A DNA stretch of 64,000 nucleotides from an uncultured Rhizobiaceae group bacterium (lineage in GTDB: Bacteria > Pseudomonadota > Alphaproteobacteria > Rhizobiales > Rhizobiaceae), in contig CALHCF010000003.1 of NCBI GenBank assembly GCA_937930635.1, forward strand, positions 186,001 to 250,000, written 5' to 3'. Each line of letters starts with the position of its first letter. Within the stretch, counting starts at the first letter, position 1. The notes under the pieces are model-generated. The model searched no databases and was not told where the DNA came from. It worked only from the letters and a program-made list of their open reading frames with translations. The position numbers were made by a program, and so were the translations under genes. This document shows positions 1 through 7,974 of this stretch, one piece after another.

Positions 1-641
1 CTGATATCGGCATCGCGCTGGATGGCGATGCGGATCGCGTCATCATTGTCGATGAAAAGAGCAAGGTGGTTGATGGTGATCAGCTGATGGCGCTTGTCGC
101 CCAATCATGGAAAGAAGATGACAGGTTGACGGCACCGGGCATTGTCGCCACGGTTATGTCAAACCTTGGTCTTGAACGTTTCCTTGGCGACATCAACTTA
201 TCGCTTGCCCGCACTGCGGTCGGCGACCGGTACGTGGTCGATCACATGCGCAAAAACGGCTACAATGTTGGTGGAGAGCAATCCGGCCACATCGTGCTTT
301 CAGATTACGCAACAACCGGCGATGGCCTCGTTGCAGCCCTTCAGGTTCTTTCTGTGGTTCAGACCTGGGACAAACCTGTCAGCGAAGTATGCGCACGGTT
401 TGAACCTGTTCCGCAGGTGTTGAAAAACGTTCACTATACAGATGGCGAACCACTAAATGACAGCAAGGTCGTGGCTTCAATCGAAGAAGGGCGTCAGCGT
501 CTTGCCAACAGTGGACGGCTGGTGATCCGGGCTTCAGGCACCGAACCCCTGATAAGGGTGATGGGCGAAGGGGATGACGAAAGCCTTGTGCGCTCAGTGG
601 TTGATGACATTGCCGCCACGGTTCGAAGCGCTGCAGCCTAG
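1..641 (+). CDS. glmM: Phosphoglucosamine mutase, C-terminal part (cut by window start)
   Basis: GlmM converts glucosamine-6-phosphate to glucosamine-1-phosphate for UDP-GlcNAc, and so for peptidoglycan and LPS. The reading frame is open from base 3 and begins inside the metal-binding loop [10 protein letters not shown], so the active-site serine half is outside the window. The C-terminal phosphate-binding loop [15 protein letters not shown] is present close to the end. About 213 residues of a usual ~450 are visible. In many alphaproteobacteria glmM follows ftsH at the end of the tol-pal block; here the next genes are unrelated. Identification is firm. Confidence 0.95.
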   Translation, partial: DIGIALDGDADRVIIVDEKSKVVDGDQLMALVAQSWKEDDRLTAPGIVATVMSNLGLERFLGDINLSLARTAVGDRYVVDHMRKNGYNVGGEQSGHIVLSDYATTGDGLVAALQVLSVVQTWDKPVSEVCARFEPVPQVLKNVHYTDGEPLNDSKVVASIEEGRQRLANSGRLVIRASGTEPLIRVMGEGDDESLVRSVVDDIAATVRSAAA

Positions 642-774
642 AACTGGGGCTTATTAATGGGTGGCTTTGTGTTGATCACAGAACTGGTCAACTCGTTACA
701 CATCGGGGTGAAGGCCCTTCTTTGCGGCTCACAAAAGCAGATAGGGTAAAGCTCTAATTCAGGGAGCTTTATCA

Positions 775-2193
775 ATGCTGCGCTCAAACCAAATCGCCAC
801 GGGTCTCATGGCTGTCTCATGCATGGCCCTCATGTCAGGCCTGCCTGTCAACAGTCAGGAAAAGCAGGCACCTGTTCCAACTGCTACAGATGAGTCAAAA
901 ATTGATTTCGTCGATCTGTCGATGAAGGCGCTTATCGGGCAACCTGAAGAACGACAAAAAGCCCTCGATTACATTGTCGACAGGGGCAAAATCGACATGG
1001 CTCCCACTCTGGTCATGTTGTTGGGACTGGGCGGAAACCATGTCGCTGTGTCTAAAGCTCTGGGAAAGCTGACAGGCGAAAAACTGCCGACCTGGCGCGA
1101 AGCCATGATATGGCAGGAGAAAAATCCCCAGGTTGTTCCGCATCCAAGCTACCGCAAACTTAAACTGCGGTACTTTGCCAGCATCGATCCAAGGTTTCTG
1201 CAATTCTTCGATGAAAAATACACATCGCGCGACAAGCTGAAAATCCGTCTTTCTGAAATTACCTGGGGTGGCGTGCGGGTTGACGGCATTCCCGCGCTGG
1301 ACAATCCCAAACTTCTCAGCGCAAAAAAGGCTGACTACCTCGTGGACGATGATCTCGTTTTTGGGGTGGAGATAAATGGCGATGTGCGCGCCTATCCACT
1401 GCGGATCATGGGGTGGCACGAGATGTTCAATGAGGTGATTGGCGGTGTGCCGGTCGCACTCGCCTATTGTACATTGTGTGGCGCGGGCATCTTATTTGAG
1501 ACCAGCGTTGAGGGACGCAAAGAACCTCTCGTGTTTGGATCATCTGGCTTTCTCTACCGCTCCAACAAACTGATGTTTGACCGGGAAACCAAAAGTCTGT
1601 GGAACCAGTTCACCGGCGAACCGGTGGGCGGACCGCTGGTCGATGAGGGTATCAAACTAAAGATCCGTCCTGTTACCATCACGTCGTGGAAGGCATGGAA
1701 AACCAGCCACCCGGACACCAGGGTCTTGTCATTGGAAACAGGTTTCAATCGCGACTACGGATCAGGCGTTGTTTACAACGAGTATTTCAGCAGCCCGGAT
1801 CTGATGTTTCCAACCTTCGTTGGCGATGAAAGCCACCTGAAGCGCAAGGAATTCGTGTTCGGCATACGCGAATTTGGCGCGGCAAGAGCCTGGCCGATAC
1901 GCGCCTTTTCAGATCAGAAAATCATCAACGACCGTGTCGGGTCAACCGATCTCGTGCTGATTGGCGATGCACAAACGCGCACAGTTCGTGCCTATAAAAG
2001 CAACGGCCAGAAATTCAGCGGCACACCCAAAAATGGTGCAATTGACGGTCCGGGTGGCCGTTGGAAAGTCAGTGAAGATTTTCTCACAGGCCCAGGCGGA
2101 GAAAAATTGCCCCGTGTTCCCGGCCACATTGCTTACTGGTTTGCCTGGGACGGTTATCTGGGCGTGGAAAGCTCCCTCTACAAGGAGAGTTGA
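775..2193 (+). CDS. DUF3179 domain-containing exported protein
   Basis: A 472-residue protein with an N-terminal hydrophobic segment (about residues 8-27) that looks like a signal peptide, so it is probably exported. A first region (about 45-125) is helical; the rest matches the DUF3179 family as I remember it, with the characteristic segment ALAYCTLCGAGILFE near 229-243, where two cysteines lie three apart. The start is supported by a good ribosome site (CAGGGAG) eight bases before ATG. The molecular function of DUF3179 proteins is unknown to me. It stands alone between glmM and an oxidoreductase gene, with 133 bases before it. Confidence 0.8.
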   Translation: MLRSNQIATGLMAVSCMALMSGLPVNSQEKQAPVPTATDESKIDFVDLSMKALIGQPEERQKALDYIVDRGKIDMAPTLVMLLGLGGNHVAVSKALGKLTGEKLPTWREAMIWQEKNPQVVPHPSYRKLKLRYFASIDPRFLQFFDEKYTSRDKLKIRLSEITWGGVRVDGIPALDNPKLLSAKKADYLVDDDLVFGVEINGDVRAYPLRIMGWHEMFNEVIGGVPVALAYCTLCGAGILFETSVEGRKEPLVFGSSGFLYRSNKLMFDRETKSLWNQFTGEPVGGPLVDEGIKLKIRPVTITSWKAWKTSHPDTRVLSLETGFNRDYGSGVVYNEYFSSPDLMFPTFVGDESHLKRKEFVFGIREFGAARAWPIRAFSDQKIINDRVGSTDLVLIGDAQTRTVRAYKSNGQKFSGTPKNGAIDGPGGRWKVSEDFLTGPGGEKLPRVPGHIAYWFAWDGYLGVESSLYKES

Positions 2194-2308
2194 AACATTT
2201 GGCTTCGGCGCGCGCAGACTGTTTGTCAGTTTTCCTTTGACACAGAGTGGCACATTGTTAGAGCAGGCAGACGATCAAGCCCGCTTTCAAAACCATTGAG
2301 CACTCCCC

Positions 2309-3421
2309 ATGTCCCAGCTTTTCTCTCCCATCAGCCTGCGCAGCCTTGAACTGGCAAACCGCATTGTCGTGGCACCCATGTGCCAGTATTCGGCCAATAA
2401 CGGCACATTGAGCGACTGGCATCTCATGCACCTTGGACAATATGCCGTTTCGGGAGCCGGACTGGTCTTTGTCGAGGCGACAGGCGTTGAAGCCGCCGGA
2501 CGCATCACCCCCGGCTGTCCGGGCCTTTATAGTGATGAAAACGAAGCTGCCATGGCTCGTATCATAAACTTCTATCGCACTTATGGCGCGGCAAAAATCG
2601 GTATCCAACTCGCTCATGCCGGACGGAAAGCATCCTGCCATGTTCCATGGGACGGTGCGGCACCGCTTGGTGAGGGGGATGGTTCATGGGAAACATCATC
2701 AGCTTCCGCTCAGCCCTATGCAGAGGGATGGCATATGCCTGTTGCACTGAACGATGCAGGTCTGGCTCGGGTCAAAGCTGCCTTCGTACAGGCTGCTGAA
2801 CGGTCAGTACGGGTCGGGTTTGACTGTATCGAGGTCCACGCCGCTCACGGTTATCTGCTACACCAATTCCTGTCGCCATTCAGCAACAAACGTAACGATA
2901 AGTACGGTGGAGATATCGAAGGACGTATGAAGTATCCACTGGAGGTTTTCGAAGCCATCAGACAGGTTGTACCTGATGATATTCCAGTCGGCGTTCGGTT
3001 TTCCGCGACAGACTGGGTCGAAAACAGCACCTGGGACCTCACAGAAGCGACCCGGTTCTCCCACGAATTGAAAAAGCGGGGCTGTGATTTCGTTGATGTT
3101 TCAAGCGGCGGCAACAGTCCCTTGCAACAGATCAGTGTTGGTCCCGGTTATCAGACGCCCTTTGCAGCCGAAATCAGACAAGCGACCGGGTTACCGACCA
3201 TGGCGGTCGGCATGATTACTGAACCAAAACAGGCCGAAACCATCATAAGAACGGGTCAGGCGGACTTTGTAGCTCTTGCTCGTGGTATGCTGTATGACCC
3301 GCGCTGGCCCTGGCACGCTGCCGAGGCGCTCAAAGCACAGGCGGCCTTCCCGCCACAATACATGCGAACACATCCGTCACTTCAGGGCGAACCAATACCG
3401 GGCAACCCTCCAAAAAAGTAA
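2309..3421 (+). CDS. NADH:flavin oxidoreductase, old yellow enzyme family (YqjM/NamA type)
   Basis: An FMN-dependent ene-reductase of 370 residues, a normal length for the family. APMCQY near residues 22-27 carries the Cys and Tyr typical of the thermophilic-like YqjM/NamA subgroup, and EVHAAHGYLLHQFLSP (about 175-190) carries the His pair (H177, H180) that binds the substrate carbonyl. The C-terminal FMN phosphate site VALARGMLYDPRWP is intact. Such enzymes reduce activated C=C bonds with NAD(P)H; the natural substrate is not predictable. The next gene converges on it with only six bases between. Confidence 0.93.
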   Translation: MSQLFSPISLRSLELANRIVVAPMCQYSANNGTLSDWHLMHLGQYAVSGAGLVFVEATGVEAAGRITPGCPGLYSDENEAAMARIINFYRTYGAAKIGIQLAHAGRKASCHVPWDGAAPLGEGDGSWETSSASAQPYAEGWHMPVALNDAGLARVKAAFVQAAERSVRVGFDCIEVHAAHGYLLHQFLSPFSNKRNDKYGGDIEGRMKYPLEVFEAIRQVVPDDIPVGVRFSATDWVENSTWDLTEATRFSHELKKRGCDFVDVSSGGNSPLQQISVGPGYQTPFAAEIRQATGLPTMAVGMITEPKQAETIIRTGQADFVALARGMLYDPRWPWHAAEALKAQAAFPPQYMRTHPSLQGEPIPGNPPKK

Positions 3422-3427
3422 TCGTAC

Positions 3428-4420
3428 CTAACAGTACCCCTCTGCACCCAGCCATTGTGCACGGGAATATCGGTCGCCGTGGGCCCAGCCCACAGGAAGT
3501 AACGCGTCGATCTCTGCCATAACAGTATCGGTCATGGCGAAAGCGGCACCTTCTGCACACTCGGCCAGGTGTTCTGCAGATCGTGTCCCTGGAATGGGAA
3601 TCAGATGATCCCCCCGCGCCAGACACCAGGCAATGGCCAGTGCCACAGCCGACGTGCCGTGATCTGCAGCATACGCCTTGAAACGCGAGACAATTTCAAC
3701 ATTCCGGCTGAAATTCGGCTCTGAAAATCGCGGCGTCCCGACCCGAAAGTCGCCAGCCTCAAAAGCTGTCGGGTCCGGAATTTTTTCTCCAAAAATCCCG
3801 CGCCCCAGCGGCGAGAACGGAACAAAGGCCACCCCAAGCTCCGCACAGGTGGCAATCATGCCCAGATCCGGATACCGGCTCCATAAAGAATATTCATTCT
3901 GCACCGCCGCCACCGGCCCCACAGCACAGGCACGGCGCAGGGAGAAAGGCGCAATTTCCGAAAATCCAATTCCGCCAATCTTCCCTTCATCACGGAACTT
4001 CAACAGGGTTTCCATCACCTCTTCGATGGGAATTTCAGGGTCACGGCGATGAATGTAGTAAAGGTCAACACAATCAAGCTTCAGATTTTTAAGGCTTTTT
4101 TCTAACTCGCCCCGCAAATGATCCGCTGAATTATTAAAACCGCGAACGTTGGTTTCCGGGTCGCGGAATATGCCTGCCTTGGTCGCAATCGTGAATTTGC
4201 CCGGGTTATCCTTGACAAAATTGCCAATAACCTTCTCCGACACGCCCATTCCATAAACATTGGCGGTGTCGAGAAAATCGATACCCATATCCAGACAGGA
4301 AGCCAAAGTCGCGTGGCTTTCTGCCTCGTCCGTTGGCCCATAAGCACCGGCAAACGACCAGCATCCCAGCCCGATCTCTGAGACCTGCGGCCCGTTGTCA
4401 CCCAATTGGCGTTTTTTCAA
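3428..4420 (-). CDS. Aldo/keto reductase
   Basis: A 330-residue NADPH-dependent oxidoreductase with a TIM-barrel fold. The catalytic tetrad can be read off: D51 and Y56 in DTANVYGMG, K81 in ATKAG and H124 in YYIHRRDP. The C-terminal IPIPGTRSAEHL is the usual cofactor-binding segment. It resembles the YajO/AKR13-like soluble reductases acting on small aldehydes and ketones; the substrate is unknown. It is nine bases downstream of a small membrane-protein gene on the same strand, so the two are probably co-transcribed. Confidence 0.93.
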   Translation of the reverse strand: MKKRQLGDNGPQVSEIGLGCWSFAGAYGPTDEAESHATLASCLDMGIDFLDTANVYGMGVSEKVIGNFVKDNPGKFTIATKAGIFRDPETNVRGFNNSADHLRGELEKSLKNLKLDCVDLYYIHRRDPEIPIEEVMETLLKFRDEGKIGGIGFSEIAPFSLRRACAVGPVAAVQNEYSLWSRYPDLGMIATCAELGVAFVPFSPLGRGIFGEKIPDPTAFEAGDFRVGTPRFSEPNFSRNVEIVSRFKAYAADHGTSAVALAIAWCLARGDHLIPIPGTRSAEHLAECAEGAAFAMTDTVMAEIDALLPVGWAHGDRYSRAQWLGAEGYC

Positions 4421-4429
4421 ATCTATCTC

Positions 4430-4834
4430 CTATGAAACTGAAACCACGCTGGCACGGTTTCCCAACAACCAGCGCAGCACATCATAAGCATCAAAAACCA
4501 TGGCAGTCACAAGAGTTGCCACCAGAATCCACATCACAACGTGCTGTAATCGCTGAAGATTTCCGGTACGAAGCCGACCATACAGATAGACAACCAGCGG
4601 TATCCAGAAGATAAGATGCGCCAGCCCCAAAAGCCTGACCATCCCCATTTTGCTGAACATCCACATCATAAGACTGACACTGAGAGCGGTTGAAATGACG
4701 GTCAGCACAGCCGCCATCCGCGTCGATTTACTGAAAAGAAAAACGACCACCGAAACAACCAGGACCAGAAGAATGAAATTCATCCAGTACTGAACCCAAG
4801 AGGGCAGAAGAAGGGTTGCTTCTTGAAACGTCAA
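4430..4834 (-). CDS. Small integral membrane protein, unknown function
   Basis: A 134-residue protein with about four hydrophobic segments (roughly residues 15-35, 40-60, 67-88 and 97-117) and a short polar C-terminus. I do not recognise a family. The gene lies directly upstream of the aldo/keto reductase on the same strand with a nine-base gap, suggesting a shared transcript. Hydrophobic periodicity and lack of a competing frame make it a believable gene, but no functional motif is visible. Confidence 0.7.
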   Translation of the reverse strand: MTFQEATLLLPSWVQYWMNFILLVLVVSVVVFLFSKSTRMAAVLTVISTALSVSLMMWMFSKMGMVRLLGLAHLIFWIPLVVYLYGRLRTGNLQRLQHVVMWILVATLVTAMVFDAYDVLRWLLGNRASVVSVS

Positions 4835-4901
4835 TGCATCAATCCTTCATGGTCCGACATGTCTTCCATGCAGGATATGAGGAGGTTACCTTACAGGCAA
4901 C

Positions 4902-4926
4902 AAAAAACCCGACCATTGGCCGGGTT
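4902..4926 (-). terminator. Rho-independent terminator of ctrA
   Basis: Read on the minus strand, a nine-pair stem (AACCCGGCC against GGTCGGGTT, one G-U pair) with a three-base loop is followed by a run of six T. It lies about 29 bases past the ctrA stop codon. Confidence 0.85.
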
Positions 4927-4954
4927 CTTTAAAACTTTGATTTCCTGAATGAAA

Positions 4955-5656
4955 TCAGGCTGTTTCGGCCAATTCGACATCATCCGGTTCACGCAGAACA
5001 TAACCACGGCCCCAAACGGTTTCGATGTAATTCTTCCCGCCCGTCGCAGAAGCAAGCTTTTTGCGCAGCTTACAGATAAAGACATCGATAATCTTCAGTT
5101 CCGGCTCATCCATTCCACCATAAAGATGGTTGAGGAACATTTCCTTGGTAAGTGTCGTGCCTTTACGCAGCGATAGCAGTTCAAGCATCTGATATTCTTT
5201 GCCGGTCAGATGAACCCTCTGGCCGTTCACTTCAACTGTCTTGGCATCAAGGTTGACTTTAAGATCACCGGTGGTGATCACGCTTTCCGCGTGTCCCTTG
5301 GAGCGACGAACAATCGCCTGAATTCGTGCAACCAGCTCATCCTTGTGGAATGGCTTGGTCATATAATCGTCGGCACCAAAACCCAGTCCGCGAACCTTAT
5401 CTTCGATACCTGCCAGCCCCGACAGGATCAAAATCGGCGTCTTCACCTTCGAAAGGCGCAAGGTACGCAATACTTCATATCCGGACATATCCGGCAGATT
5501 AAGGTCCAGCAAAATGATGTCGTAGTCATAGAGTTTGCCTAGATCGACCCCCTCTTCGCCCAAATCCGTGGTGTAAACATTGAAGCTCTCTGACTTCAAC
5601 ATAAGCTCGATTGACTGTGCGGTGGCGCTGTCATCTTCAATCAGCAGAACTCGCAT
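4955..5656 (-). CDS. ctrA: Cell-cycle response regulator transcription factor CtrA
   Basis: The alphaproteobacterial master regulator of cell cycle and envelope genes. The receiver domain (about 1-115) begins [20 protein letters not shown] with phospho-acceptor D51 and the conserved Lys in [10 protein letters not shown]; an OmpR/PhoB winged helix (about 124-222) follows, with the family-typical [20 protein letters not shown] chose ATG at 5656, not the upstream in-frame ATG at 5689, because it gives the canonical N-terminus and has AAGGGG about eight bases before it. Length is 233 residues. It is phosphorylated through CckA and ChpT; chpT lies at 48.1-48.8 kb. The long upstream region carries GANTC and TTAA motifs. 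Confidence 0.98.
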   Translation of the reverse strand: MRVLLIEDDSATAQSIELMLKSESFNVYTTDLGEEGVDLGKLYDYDIILLDLNLPDMSGYEVLRTLRLSKVKTPILILSGLAGIEDKVRGLGFGADDYMTKPFHKDELVARIQAIVRRSKGHAESVITTGDLKVNLDAKTVEVNGQRVHLTGKEYQMLELLSLRKGTTLTKEMFLNHLYGGMDEPELKIIDVFICKLRKKLASATGGKNYIETVWGRGYVLREPDDVELAETA

Positions 5657-6253
5657 TTCATTCCCCTTGAAGGAGCTATCTGCCACCAAACTGACCAGCT
5701 GGCCGGAGGCAGATGCCGTTAATTCAATTACCCGAACGCAACGCTGTCATGGATTGGTTAACAAATTGTGATTCTGCAAAGCAAGAGCTTATTGCAAAAA
5801 ACCAGATTTTCTAGATAACCAATTGATTTTGTGCATTCTTTCTTAGATCCAGTAAGTTAATGTTTTACGTTAACGAAGTCTTTTAACCCTCGAAAACGAA
5901 CATTTTGGACGAATGAATCAAAACCGAAGCACCTAGCATTCGGGCTAATTCGATAACGATCATTAATCAATCAGGTAAACGAAGGGTTACCAAGAAGGTT
6001 TTGGAAAGGAATATTAAGGAGAGATTGACACCGCCAGGATGGGAAGCCGGCATCCACCCCCAAATAATCAATCAAAAAGGGCAGTAAAGCCGCCCATGAG
6101 TCGTGCAGGAATCGTCAGAAAGAACAAATTACAACCCGGTTAGATACTATTTTAACAATTACCGCCCATTGTGGGTTCCATCGACGGAGTATGCGTCGGC
6201 CCGGTCTCTGTTTAAGATCGGTGGAGTATCACGCTTGTGCGGGAGTATTGAGT
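5657..6253. promoter_or_regulatory. ctrA / fliJ-like divergent regulatory region
   Basis: A 597-base AT-rich stretch without a convincing gene. Visible elements are GANTC sites (CcrM methylation targets) at 5770-5774, 5915-5919, 6098-6102 and 6109-6113, and TTAA motifs at 5719, 5758, 5857, 5870 and 5883. The last three are spaced exactly 13 bases apart, and the one at 5883 reads TTAACCCT. In Caulobacter and several rhizobia ctrA is controlled by CtrA itself and by GANTC methylation; that role here is inference. Exact promoters were not assigned. Confidence 0.6.
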
Positions 6254-6640
6254 ATGAAATCGCGTGAAAGCATCCTTCGCCTGAAAAGGTTTCAGGTGCA
6301 GGAAAAGGCCCGTCAAGTGGCCCAAATTGAGACCATGGTCTCTGAATTTCGCCGTATGGCCGAAGATCTCGATGGGCAAATCGCCTATGAGGAGAAAAAA
6401 GCCGGTATCGATGACACCAGTCATTTTGCATACCCGACTTTTGCTAAGGCTGCACGGCTTCGCCGCGAGAACCTTGAGACTTCCATTCAAGATCTCAATG
6501 AACAACATGCCGCTGCCAAACTGGCACTGCAGGATGTTGAGGAAGAATTGGCCAAGACTGAAAAGCTGGAAGAGCGCGATGGCAAAAGCATCGATGTTGA
6601 ACCAGCACCAGAAGTCGACCGCCATGCAATGATTGGCTGA
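6254..6640 (+). CDS. FliJ-like coiled-coil protein divergent from ctrA
   Basis: A 128-residue charged helical protein beginning MKSRESILRLKRFQ and predicted to be coiled coil almost throughout (about 5-110). This N-terminus and size match the FliJ-like flagellar export chaperone annotated next to ctrA in many rhizobia (from memory). ATG 6254 was chosen because GGGAG lies nine bases before it; an in-frame ATG at 6191 would add 21 residues of unrelated sequence. No other flagellar gene is in the window, so a flagellar role is inferred from family resemblance only. Confidence 0.75.
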   Translation: MKSRESILRLKRFQVQEKARQVAQIETMVSEFRRMAEDLDGQIAYEEKKAGIDDTSHFAYPTFAKAARLRRENLETSIQDLNEQHAAAKLALQDVEEELAKTEKLEERDGKSIDVEPAPEVDRHAMIG

Positions 6641-6669
6641 CGCTCTGTAACCAAAATTGCTGACAATTC

Positions 6670-6699
6670 GGGGCTGTCTGTGATGTCACAGACAGCCCC
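6670..6699. terminator. Perfect 14-bp inverted repeat after the fliJ-like gene
   Basis: GGGGCTGTCTGTGA and its exact reverse complement are separated by two bases, 29 bases after the stop codon of the fliJ-like gene. It can form a strong hairpin but has only a weak T-rich stretch after it, so termination is likely but not classical. Confidence 0.6.
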
Positions 6700-6712
6700 T
6701 GATTTATGTGTT

Positions 6713-6742
6713 GGTGGCTCCGACCGTCCGGTCGGAGCCACC
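6713..6742. terminator. Second perfect 14-bp inverted repeat
   Basis: GGTGGCTCCGACCG and its exact reverse complement with a two-base centre lie 13 bases after the first palindrome and about 80 bases beyond the stop of the convergent repeat-protein gene. Probably the terminator of that minus-strand gene, although no T run follows on either strand. Confidence 0.5.
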
Positions 6743-6820
6743 TGACCCAGTCGCCCAGGTCTGACTGGAATGTCGCCCCCGAAGCCGTACTTCCAGCCAA
6801 TTCAATTCTACTTTCAGTTT

Positions 6821-7234
6821 CTACCGGCCTGAAATAGCGCGACCGCGAAACCCGCGATTGAAGCCACGGCCCGAGAAGCTGCGGCCCCGGAAACCACGAT
6901 TGAAACCGCGACTGCGAAAGCCACGGTTGCGGAAACCGCGGCTACGGAAACCACGATTGAAACCATGACCGCGAAAGCCACGGTTGAAACCACGGCTGCG
7001 ATATCCGCGATGTGAAAATCCGCGGCTAAAACCGCGACTGCGGAAACCACGACCACGATAGCCATAGTGGCGGCCACGGTAGCCGGCCTGAATAACATTT
7101 GCTGATCCGGCATCCGACACAGCCAGACCTGCATTTGACAGGCCGACAGAAGGTGCAGCAGCGTTTGCCGGCATGAGGGCGGGAGCAATCATCATTGCGC
7201 AAGCCGCAAAAATCGCCTTGAGAGAAACTTTCAT
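6821..7234 (-). CDS. Secreted Arg/Gly/Phe-rich repeat protein
   Basis: A 137-residue protein with a clear Sec signal peptide (about 1-26, ending ANAAAP) and a mature C-terminal two thirds (about 52-137) made almost only of R, G, F, S, N, H and Y in degenerate RGF(N/R/S) repeats such as SRGFNRGFRG. The mature protein would be extremely basic and probably unstructured. The DNA is correspondingly repetitive. I do not recognise a family. Likely outside the cytoplasm, perhaps binding envelope polyanions or nucleic acid; that is inference. It is a single gene flanked by hairpins downstream and 239 bases upstream. Confidence 0.75.
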   Translation of the reverse strand: MKVSLKAIFAACAMMIAPALMPANAAAPSVGLSNAGLAVSDAGSANVIQAGYRGRHYGYRGRGFRSRGFSRGFSHRGYRSRGFNRGFRGHGFNRGFRSRGFRNRGFRSRGFNRGFRGRSFSGRGFNRGFRGRAISGR

Positions 7235-7473
7235 TAACTTATTTCCTTTCGGGGTACCCGCCGCTCAAAAACGCAGCGAGTTTCGTCGAGTGGGTTGGGC
7301 TGGACAATTGTTCGGCCCACAGCATCAGCGCTGGTACTCTTTGAAATCGGCACGATGACCCTCATTCGCAAGACACTTCCGCAGAATGTCATTGAAGCGT
7401 GAAAGGCAATTTTCAGAAAGAAAAAGACATCAACAAATCAGCCACTTAGGGTGATCACGTAACTACACGAAAC

Positions 7474-7971
7474 CTAGCGATTGTGTTTCAAAGGGCCCTT
7501 TATGCCAAAAACTCTGGCAAACTCGCGTTCCAGCTCATCGTAGTTTGCAGGCTGTCCCTGATAAATCAGACCGTTCAATGTCATCCATTTTTGAGCACTT
7601 GCCGCCCAAATATGGCCCACCGGTTGCAGCCACGTCTTGTTGTCCAGCGACCCTGCCTTGATGCTTGATCCAGCATCAGCTCCCCTGCCCCTGTGAAGAA
7701 TCCGGGATCCGCATTGGGGGCAAAATACACATTCAACGGCACGCTCCGTGTCCTTGTCGCGCACGAATGCACCAACATCACCCTCAAGCGTGACGCCATC
7801 GGCCACCACGCGCAACGACATGCCAAATGCTGATGATGATTGACCCTGACATTCGGTACAATGACAACAATAAAGAGTGGTTGGCATCTTCGTCACTGTG
7901 TAACGCAGCTGACCACACTGGCACCCACCTGCCAGCGGCAACTCTGGAAACATGTTGGGACTGTCTTCCAC
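7474..7971 (-). CDS. GFA / CENP-V family zinc protein
   Basis: A 165-residue protein with the GFA-family zinc ligands: GGCQCGQLRY near residue 15, CCHCTECQ near 35 and FCPQCGSRI near 83. The family is named after a glutathione-dependent formaldehyde-activating enzyme, but most members have no proven activity. The listed start is GTG at 7971, three bases after the recQ stop; ATG at 7953 (residue 7) is an alternative with GGAAG before it. Close coupling to recQ on the same strand indicates co-transcription. Confidence 0.88.
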   Translation of the reverse strand: MEDSPNMFPELPLAGGCQCGQLRYTVTKMPTTLYCCHCTECQGQSSSAFGMSLRVVADGVTLEGDVGAFVRDKDTERAVECVFCPQCGSRILHRGRGADAGSSIKAGSLDNKTWLQPVGHIWAASAQKWMTLNGLIYQGQPANYDELEREFARVFGIKGPLKHNR

Positions 7972-7974
7972 TTT

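Noticed and set aside
6821-7080. The repetitive DNA as a CRISPR array
   Set aside because: Repeats are short, degenerate and coding, without regular spacers.
6821-7188. Minus-strand 124-codon frame overlapping the RGF-repeat gene (Val/Ala-rich)
   Set aside because: The repeat DNA keeps a second frame open; the frame with a signal peptide and ribosome-proximal ATG is preferred.
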